Origin: Zoroaster sp. YZ-2022
Taxonomy: Eukaryota; Echinodermata; Asteroidea; Forcipulatida; Zoroasteridae
Direction: 5' to 3'
Length of the DNA: 64,000 bases
Assembly: GCA_029582265.1 (NCBI GenBank)
Contig: CM055830.1
Span: forward strand, 30,669,172-30,733,171
Each line of letters begins with the position of its first letter. Within the stretch, counting starts at the first letter, position 1. The notes below the pieces were generated by a model. The model searched no databases. It was given only the letters and a program-made list of their open reading frames with translations, and had not been told where the DNA came from. Of the stretch, positions 56,236 to 64,000 are shown piece after piece. The position numbers and the translations under genes are program-made.

Positions 56236-57807
56236 GTACTCTTACTTGTACTTGTACATGTACTCTTCATTGTACTCTTACTTGTACTCATATACATGTA
56301 CATGTACTCTTACTTGTACTCGTACATGTACTCTTCCTTGTACTCTTCCTTGTACTCGTACATGTACTCTTACATGTACTCTTACTTGTCATTGTCATTG
56401 ACATTTTCACTGGTTATTTTTGGGATATATTTACTCTTCATGGTACTCGTACATGTACTCTTCATTGTACTCTTACTTGTACTCGTACATGTACTCTTAC
56501 TTGTACTCGTATACATGTACTCTTACTTGTACTTGTACATGTACTCTTCATTGTACTCTTCCTTGTACTCGTACATGTACTCTTACTTGTACTCGTATAC
56601 ATGTACAATGTACTCTTACTTGTACTCGTATACATGTACAATGTACTCTTACTTGTACTCGTACATGCATGTACTCTTCATTGTACTCGTACATGTACTC
56701 TTCATTGCACTCTTCCTTGTACTCGTACATGTACTCTTACTTGTACTCGTATACATGTACTCTTACTTGTACTCGTACATGTACTCTTCATTGTACTCTT
56801 CCTTGTACTGACATGTACTTACTTGCACCGCATGTACTCTTCCTTGTACTCTTCCATGTACTCCTTGTACTCATACATGTACTCACTTGTACTCGTATAC
56901 ATGTACTCTTACTTGCTGTACATGTACTCTTCATTGTACTCCTTGTACCGTGCATGTACTCTTACTTGTACTGTATACATGTACTCTTCTGTATACATGT
57001 ACTCTTACTTGTACTCTTCATTGTACACTTCCTTGTACTCGTACATGTACTCTTACTTGTACTCGTACATGTACTCTTACTTGTACTCGTATACATGTAC
57101 TCTTACTTGTCCTCTTCATTGTACACTTCCTTGTACTCGTACTCTTACTTGTGCACATGTACTTGCATTATACATGTACTCTTACTTGTACTCGTACATG
57201 TACTCTTACTTGTACTCGTATACATGTACTCGTACATGTACATGTACTCTTCATTGTACTCTTCCTTGTACTCGTACATGTACTCTTCATTGTTCTCTTC
57301 CTTGTACTCGTACATGTACTCTTACTTGTACTCGTATACATGTACTCTTACTTGTACTTGTACATGTACTCTTCATTGTTCTCTTCCTTGTACTCGTACA
57401 TGTACTCTTACTTGTACTCGTATACATGTACTCTTACTTGTACTCGTACATGTACTCTTACTTGTACTCGTACATGTACTCTTACTTGTACTCGTACATG
57501 TACTCTTACTTGTACTCGTATACATGTACTCTTACTTGTACTCGTATACATGTACTCTTACTTGTACTCTTCATTGTACACTTCCTTGTACTCGTACATG
57601 TACTCTTACTTGTACTCGTACATGTACTCTTACTTGTACTCGTATACATGTACTCTTACTTGTACTCGTACATGTACTCTTCATTGTACTCTTCCTTGTA
57701 CTCGTACATGTACTCTTACTCGTACTCGTACATGTACTCTTACTTGTACTCGTATACATGTACTCTTCCTTGTACTCGTACATGTACTCTTACTTGTCAT
57801 TGTCATT
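56236..57807. repeat. GTACTC array, second, right part
   Basis: Continuation of the array split by the retrotransposon, about 1.57 kb. Common words are TACTCTTACTTG, TACTCGTACATG, TACTCGTATACATG and TACTCTTCCTTG. A foreign 33-bp block (56400-56432) copies part of the array's right flank. The end CTTACTTGTCATTGTCATT is also the sequence preceding that internal block. Confidence 0.95.
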
Positions 57808-57877
57808 GACATTTTCACTGGTTATTTTTGGGATATATTTCTTGAAAACTAGAGGGGTGAAAAGAACGTATATTACC
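57808..57877. repeat. Right flank repeat of the GTACTC array
   Basis: Near-identical to 49163-49233; GAAAACTAGAGG replaces GAAAACGAGAGG. Beyond it unique sequence resumes (AAAACCAATGTTGTAC). Confidence 0.93.
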
Positions 57878-58320
57878 AAAAACCAATGTTGTACTTTCCC
57901 ATGAAGCAGCATCATTATGAAATGAGAAACCTTATCATTGAAGTTAGCAAAAAACAAATGGCTTAGCGGTTTATTTAAACTGTTCCCAGGTTAGACTGTT
58001 ATGTACACAATGTACTATTAGAGTGACATTGGGGATCCTGCATGAGCAATAAACAACTGCACTTCAAATTGAACCCTGAGCTATCACTCATCATATGAAA
58101 AAATGTACCCGATAGTTTCATTGGAAAAGATAAAAACTACAAATTGCTTTAAACCTTGTCTCAGGTGCTCCTGATCCTGAGACACAATTGCTCCTTCAAT
58201 TGAGTAAATAATTACTTGATAATACCCCAAGGAGTCAGTAACAGCCAGGATTAATGCAGTCATCTTGAGGATGAGGATTACATGGCAGCTGCGCTTCTGT
58301 GTGTTATAGCATTACAGGTG
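57878..58320. other. Unassigned non-coding sequence
   Basis: No gene or repeat recognised. Confidence 0.4.
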
Positions 58321-58321
58321 A

Positions 58322-58690
58322 GATGAGGGTTGCTCTAGAGAGTTCATTACCATGCCAAGAGACGTTTTGAGTTTGATACAAAGTTTTGATTGTTAGTTCC
58401 AGACTTAACAGAGTATTATACATGTATCTGTTTGATGCTACAAGGTTTTGAATGTATTTAACCTGCTACTGTGACCACCTGGACAATGTGGTCAACTGAG
58501 TTATCGCATCACAATGTGATCACCTGATTTATTGCATCACAAGTCAGATGGGGGGGTGTTTTAGAGAGTTCATCACCATGTCAGGAGTTCTTTTTTGGTT
58601 TAATAAAATGTTAAGAATCATTTGTTAGTTCCAGGCCATGCTACTGTGACCAAATGAACAATGTGGTTACATGGATAATGTCACCACCTT
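58322..58690. repeat. Direct duplication, period about 230 bp
   Basis: AGAGAGTTCATTACCATGCC, TTGTTAGTTCCAG and CTACTGTGACCACCTGGACA at 58338-58490 recur as AGAGAGTTCATCACCATGTC, TTGTTAGTTCCAG and CTACTGTGACCAAATGAACA at 58564-58650. Old, diverged duplication. Confidence 0.7.
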
Positions 58691-59130
58691 CCTTAGCAAT
58701 GCTGAAAACTATTGGTTATTCCAGCCACACTCACTGCTCAGGACAGTGCAAAGTGTTTGGAAAGGCGTGACCATAGTGCACCATCAGACTGATGCACTGT
58801 TATGAAGAACATGGTCACAACATACTGATCTGGACCATACCTCATGGAAATAACTAAATGCATCTAGGCCATATTTTACTTAGCAAACATGACACAGCCC
58901 CCCCCCCCCCCACATCATTATGAAACTCATAAGATACAACACCCCTTCTACCATAACACATCTCACAGCAAACAGTAATTGCACTACTTGACACTAAGGT
59001 GTTTTAAGTCTGTCTGCAAATATTGCAAGTAGCAATTTGTCAGGTTCCTTTGAGTGTATATATTTTCTATCCTTAATTACACCCAGACACTTTTGGTAAT
59101 TAAAAACACAAATACTAAAAGGGTAAGGTA
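58691..59130. other. Unassigned non-coding sequence
   Basis: A poly-C run lies at about 58899-58911. No gene recognised. Confidence 0.4.
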
Positions 59131-59424
59131 CAACATTGGTAATGTTGGCCAAACTGCTTCTATGAGTATGCTTTACTCTCTTTGGATCAAGATATACATA
59201 CAAGGTACAGCATTGGTAATGTTAGCTAAACTGCTTCTATGAGTATGCTTACTCTCTTTGAATCAAGATATACATACAAGGTACAGCATTGGTAATGTTG
59301 GCTAAAACTGCTTCTACGAGTATGCTTACTCTCTTTTAATCAAGATAATACAAGGTACAGCATTGGTAATGTTGGCTAAAACTGCTTCTACAAGTATGCT
59401 TACTCTCTTTGAATCAAGATATAC

Positions 59425-59854
59425 TTAACCATAATTGCTTCGTCCTTCGGATGGGACGTAAAGCCGTAGGTCCCGTGTGTTGTATAATGCACGTAAAATG
59501 GATTGTCGTGGCCGAACGGTCTAGCGCACCGAACTCAAGTTCTGGTGTTGCCAGCAGCAGAGTGTGGGTTCGAGCCCCGGCCGTGACACCTGTGTCCTTG
59601 AGCAAGACACTTAACCATAATTGCTTCTCTCCACCCAGGGGTTAAATGGGTACCTGTGAAGGCAGAGATGGTTTGCTCTCTATGCGCTAGAAATGGCAGC
59701 AATTGAGCTGTATACTCCCCAGGGAGCTGAGATGGTTTCAGGAATGATTTATGAGCCTTATGAGCAGGGATAATAATATAATGCGCCTTGAGCGCCACTT
59801 AGTTGGTGGATACGTGCGCTATATAAATCTATACATTATTATTATTATTATTAC
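59425..59854 (+). mobile_element. tRNA-Leu-like SINE inserted in the minisatellite
   Basis: Starts within the linker region (TTAACCATAATTGCTTCGTC, CCTTCGGATGGGAC), then a full tRNA-like head, the CCTTGAGCAAGACACTTAAC body and a GCGCTATATAAATC/ATT-repeat tail. Head 1 of the dimeric form is missing, so this copy is 5' truncated. Confidence 0.93.
59505..59588 (+). other. tRNA-like promoter region of the SINE
   Basis: A-box-like TGGCCGAACGG at 59509-59519 and B-box-like GGTTCGAGCCC at 59567-59577, with GAACTCAAGTTCTGG in the anticodon-arm position. This is the internal RNA polymerase III promoter inherited from tRNA. It is not called as a working tRNA gene because it sits within the repeat and does not end like one. 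Confidence 0.8.
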
Positions 59855-60205
59855 AAGGTACAGCATTGGTAATGTTGGCTAAACCTGCTTCTACGAGTAT
59901 GCTTTATACTCTCTTTGAATCAAGATATACATACAAGGTACAGCATTGGTAATATTGGCCAAACTGCTTCTAAGTTCTATGAGTATGCTTACTCTCTTTG
60001 AATCAAGATATACATACAAGGTACAGCATTGGTAATGTTGGCTAAACTGCTTCTATGAGTATGCTTACTCTCTTTGAATCAAGATATACATACAAGGTAC
60101 AGCATTGGTAATGTTGGCTAAACTGCTTCTATGAGTACGCTTACTCTCTTTGAATCAAGATATACATACAAGGTACATCATTGGTAATGTTGGCTAAACT
60201 GTTTC

Positions 60206-61916
60206 TATGAGTAGGCCTATGCTTAGCCTACTAAGCCATATAAAATCGCCAAAGATGGTCTGGATATCTCTGAAGTGTCTAGAATTTTCTTATTTACATA
60301 ATTTATGTGCATATAAAGATGAACTGGCCCCGAGTTTTTCTCATATTTAAACAGCAATTTCTGAAAATGTTCTTTGTTAATATCTGAACATTGCTATTTT
60401 ACTTGTAAAAACAAATGGATTCAAATGACACATTTTTCAAAATAATTATGAGAAGCATGGTTACTGTAATATGTACCGAATTGAATTTATGGCGGATCCC
60501 ATCATAAATTCATTTTTACACTGTTTTACTGTTAAACCAAGTAAGCTGACAATTATTTTGTGAAATATTGTTTTCCTTTCTAAAAGGAAAATTGACAATG
60601 TTCAAATGAAAAAAACAAAATAAAAAATCCGGAAATTGCAGGTAAAACACAAGCGATACATCTTTACTTCACTGAAATGAATTATCACAGAAATAGTGAA
60701 AAACATATTCAGATTTATTTTTTATTCATTCTAACGTGGAATTTACATCCGTTGGCGACAACATTTCAGCTGGGAAATAATTTTGCTTTAAAAATGAAAG
60801 AACCTCGGACAGAAATATTTCAAGGATGTACCATCATCAACTTCACACCAAGTAAAGTGATCATTTATGGTTTTTGAGATCATTAGTCTAACAAGATAAA
60901 GAAATAAACAAACAAACAAACAGTGACAGGAACTTCGTCTGACAGCAGGACTGTGATTCATGTACCACCTGCACTTTCATTATAAAATAAATAACCAAGA
61001 ATACATGTCCTGCAGGCCCAGAGAGAGAGAGAGAGAGAGAAAGAGCCAACAAACTAAGTGTACCGCATATTGATTTGGGAGTCAACTTTGGCACATATGC
61101 AGTACACCGATATCTGAATGGAAACACACAAAAATCAATGAGCGGAGCGTGAAGGAAATTAAAGCTCTGTTCTCTTCTACAAGATTTAGAATAAATAACA
61201 AAAATTCTCAAAAATCTGGAGCCTGGTTTGTATGGATTTTTTCCCTTTTTTTTTTCCTTTTTTTCCCCCCAATCATGGGTTTTTTGTTTTTTCAGTCAGC
61301 AGATTTGCGAATCAGGAAGTGAATTGTACCTTGAGAATAATTAATGGTGTATGCTTTTCCATTAACCATCTGTGAATATGTTGACTTAGTGACTTTTCAA
61401 AATAACATGTTGCACTATCCAATTCTCATTCTGTTCATGATTTGGCAATATATTTTGGGGGTTTATTTTCTTTCCTGCCCACGGATTTGTGATTCAGGAA
61501 CTTGTCACTCTGGAAAACCAAATATCGAAAGGGGAAAACAACATACTGAAGGGGTTCTGTTTATCGGGAAGGTTACAATATTGATTTCGTTGGCAAAATT
61601 GCATTAACGAGTAAGCTTTGAATCAAGATATATATACATGTACGTTGAACCAACAAAATGTTTCACTTTATTGTGTTGTGTTGTGCATGGGAAAAAAATT
61701 CAAAGAGTGATGCCAACAACATCCATCAGCTACAACAAAAGATCTTTTGATCTCTGCTCACTTTAACAAAATCCAACAAATTTTTACATTTGTTATATTC
61801 TGTTATGGTCAGCATGGTTATGATATAAAAAGGCTTCATGATATAAAAAATAATGACAAGTAAATGGTTGTTAAGATTATACTAATAAAATTGTATTTCT
61901 AAGCACATGGTAGGTC
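60206..61916. other. Non-coding sequence with family F-like remnant
   Basis: About 60340-60570 resembles 6000-6270 in word order. A GA microsatellite lies at 61019-61044. Frames at 60677-60877, 60888-61211 and 61344-61607 have no recognisable domain. Confidence 0.4.
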
Positions 61917-62238
61917 ATTATAATAATAATAATAATGTGTGGACTTATATAGCGCACGTATCCACCAACTGAGTGGTGCTCAAGGCGCATATTATTACCC
62001 CTGCACATAAGGCTCATAAGGCTCATAAATCATTCCTGAAACCATCTCAGCTCCCTGGGGAGTATACAGCTCAATTGCTGCCATTACAGCGCATATAGGG
62101 CTAATCAACCAACTCTGCCCTCACAGGTACCCATTTAACCCCTGGGTGGAGAGAAGCAATTATGGTTAAGTGTCTTGCTCAAGGACACAAGTGTCACGGC
62201 CGGGATTCGAACCCACATTCTGCTGCTAACACCAGAAT
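61917..62238 (-). mobile_element. tRNA-Leu-like SINE, truncated copy
   Basis: On the minus strand it has the B-box-like GGGTTCGAATCCC, the CCTTGAGCAAGACACTTAAC body, AGCTCCCTGGGG-complement block and the GCGCTATATAAGTCC/ATT tail. It is cut off within the tRNA-like head, near 62238. Confidence 0.9.
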
Positions 62239-64000
62239 TATGTTTTATGTACATACAAACTAGATCGAGTAATATGGCACAACTGTGACATTTTAAACTC
62301 ATTTGGTTCAGACATAAATTCCTAAGCCCAGTACAAAACCCAAATGCCCATAAGCAGCCCGCAAGCAGCCCATAAGAAACCCATAAGCAACTCACAAATG
62401 AACACAGACTTCATACCCTTCCATGCCATTGCTATGCATAAAACAAGATATTTTAGACTTCCCTGATATTGTACTCTTACAAGACATGAGAAAAAAAAAA
62501 CATGCAGATTTATAAAATGTTTTGAGATATTTTCACTGGAAAAAAAATGGCAGCAAAATTCATTCAAATCTACCTGGGTGTTTGACATTGGTTATCAAAA
62601 AAGTCTATAAAGGGTTAATCAACTTGCTGACACCATTGGATAGTCCACACAGTGAAAATACACATCTACTGTTTTGGCTCTGAACAACATGGTTTCAGCA
62701 CAGCCTACCCTTTGCACAAAATAAAGTGGAAAGGGGAGATGATAAGTGTAGATAAATGATTTTTTGCAGCTTCACTGGTTGTCCAGCAAAAGCCATACCG
62801 AACACACAAGTAAATATTGACACAACAGAGACAGCATTTGCAGGCAGCCATTCTATTCATATTCTGATATCAAACACAAAGAGCTTGATGCAGACATCAA
62901 TTAATGTCTTCTTTTGATGAATTCAGTGATGAGTTCTTTTCATCGTTATCTCCGAGGCAGGTTTACACACCACCGGTAATTTCCCAAAATAATTTGAAAT
63001 GACGTCTGGAGGAGAGAATACTTGATTCAGGGTTTATTATTCAGAGTTATTATTCATCCAAATTAAAGTTGCCTGAAAAGTTTCCTCTTTGAGAAATGTT
63101 TATTTAGTTAATCATTGGGTAATTTTTGGTTTCATTCATAAACATTGTAGTACTTCAAGTCTACTATTGATGATAAGAACATACTCAACAAACATATAAT
63201 AGAGAAGACTCCAAGAAGACCCAATGATTCTCCCTGAACCACGTTCCTACATAGTGACAATTGAGTTGCCTGAAAAGGGTTCTTTTCAGAACTCTGTACC
63301 TCACTTAGCGATAGTTGAGATAAACAAAACGATATCTATACTCCACCATGCAAAACTTAAAATCTTATATCAGGACTTTAAGTCAGTACACACATTTGCA
63401 CACAACATGAGATATACAGAAACCAACCAGTGAAAATGCAGTGAAGATTTTTCCAGTGAAGATTTTTCAACTTGGAATGTTTGTCTCCAGTTGGCGAAAA
63501 AAATTAAGTTGAGAAATTATTTTTCAAATTTTGCTAAAGTGATACCACCTCAGACAGAAAGATTTCATGGGATGTTTGATGCCATCAACAATTTTACACC
63601 AAGTTAGTTTTATGTAACCAGTAGTGTATCATGACCCTAACATCAGTGAACTATACTAAATTGTTGAAGAAAATCATTTAACCCTCTCAGCACCTAATTA
63701 TTTTGACATAAACAACTGCTGGTGACCCCATTGTTTGACCACTCAAGTGTGAAGCACACATTCTTACACAACAGAAAGCTTGTGTTCAAAGGCCAATTTT
63801 ACAAACTCTATTATCACCTTGAAGATATCGTTTTACAGCAAAATAAATAATAAAAAATATCTTACTTATTGAATTCCCTTTCATAAAATCCAAAAAACAT
63901 TAAGATCGGTCAATAAATGTCCAAGTTCTCGGTCTTTGTTTCCTCAGTGTGATCTGTTTAAAACTCAAACACTTTTTTGTACACAAACACATGGTGCTCC
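62239..64000. other. Non-coding sequence to the window edge
   Basis: No supported exon. About 63215-63375 has scattered foldback-family words (TTCTTTTCAGAACT, CTCCACCATGCAAAACTTA), and 63405-63640 is a family F copy. A short CCCATAAGCAGC-type repeat (three or four units) lies at 62345-62395. Confidence 0.45.
63405..63640. repeat. Dispersed repeat (CACAGGTTGGT family), second copy
   Basis: Contains AGAAACCAACCAGTGAAAAT, CCACCTCAGACAGAAAGATT, TTGATGCCATCAACAATTTT and ACACCAAGTTAGTTTTATG in the same order as 8180-8560. Function and class unknown. Confidence 0.55.

Larger units (their letters stand above)
59131..60205. repeat. 77-bp minisatellite interrupted by a SINE
   Basis: About eight units containing GGTACAGCATTGGTAATGTT, GGCTAAACTGCTTCTATGAG, TATGCTTACTCTCTTTGAAT and CAAGATATACATACAA. 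Four or so lie left of the SINE (59425-59854) and the others right of it, and the interrupted unit continues in register across the insertion. Confidence 0.93.

Noticed and set aside
56091..57904. Frames of 572, 494 and 321 codons from the 3' LTR through the array
   Set aside because: Same cause as above; one even starts inside the LTR. No domain is present.
59505..59588. A functional tRNA-Leu gene
   Set aside because: It has A- and B-box-like motifs but is embedded in a SINE with a linker upstream and SINE body downstream; similar heads occur in the other copies.

Overview
This window looks like non-coding, repeat-rich DNA from an animal genome, probably a marine invertebrate deuterostome such as an echinoderm. 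That placement is an inference from overall character: AT-rich sequence, spliced genes, tRNA-Leu-derived SINEs with LINE-like tails, a Ty3/Gypsy element, CR1/L2-type LINE debris and many small inverted-repeat elements. No sequence search was possible.

Only one host coding exon is well supported. It lies on the minus strand at 34092-34303, has canonical splice sites on both sides, and encodes the start of the first RRM of an RBMS-family RNA-binding protein. Most of the window is therefore best read as the large introns on either side of that exon; on the minus strand, sequence right of 34303 is upstream and sequence left of 34092 is downstream. Two weaker coding candidates are an open stretch at 17489-17773 (+) with a possible splice donor, and a short segment at about 41957-42209 (+) resembling the N-terminal part of Crypton/DUF3504-type proteins.

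Layout. 0-9.5 kb: two TA microsatellites, mostly unremarkable intron, one TIR element (7.2 kb). 9.5-14 kb: a large inverted duplication around 2.9 kb containing three further TIR elements. 14-20 kb: dispersed repeats, a perfect 116-bp foldback, a 21-bp minisatellite and a G-tract tandem array. 21-30 kb: more TTAA-flanked elements, a dimeric tRNA-derived SINE and a 70-bp minisatellite. 30.9-32.6 kb: a hAT-like non-autonomous element. 34-42 kb: the RBMS exon, more TIR elements and GTACTC-related minisatellites. 42-47 kb: hairpins, a TTAA element split by a LINE, and a 0.9-kb TIR element. 47-58 kb: GTACTC-rich arrays, one of which is interrupted by a nearly complete, young Ty3/Gypsy retrotransposon (162-bp LTRs with two differences, GTACT target duplication, at least one pol frameshift). 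58-64 kb: a 77-bp minisatellite interrupted by a SINE, another SINE copy and ordinary intron.

The most unusual pattern is a set of short elements bounded by TTAACCCT...AGGGTTAA. Each of three types has its own short word repeated many times inside (TTTGAC, AATGGT, or AAAATCC/CATG). Next are the perfect foldback containing a hammerhead-like core, and the arrays whose flanking sequence is repeated at both edges and once inside.
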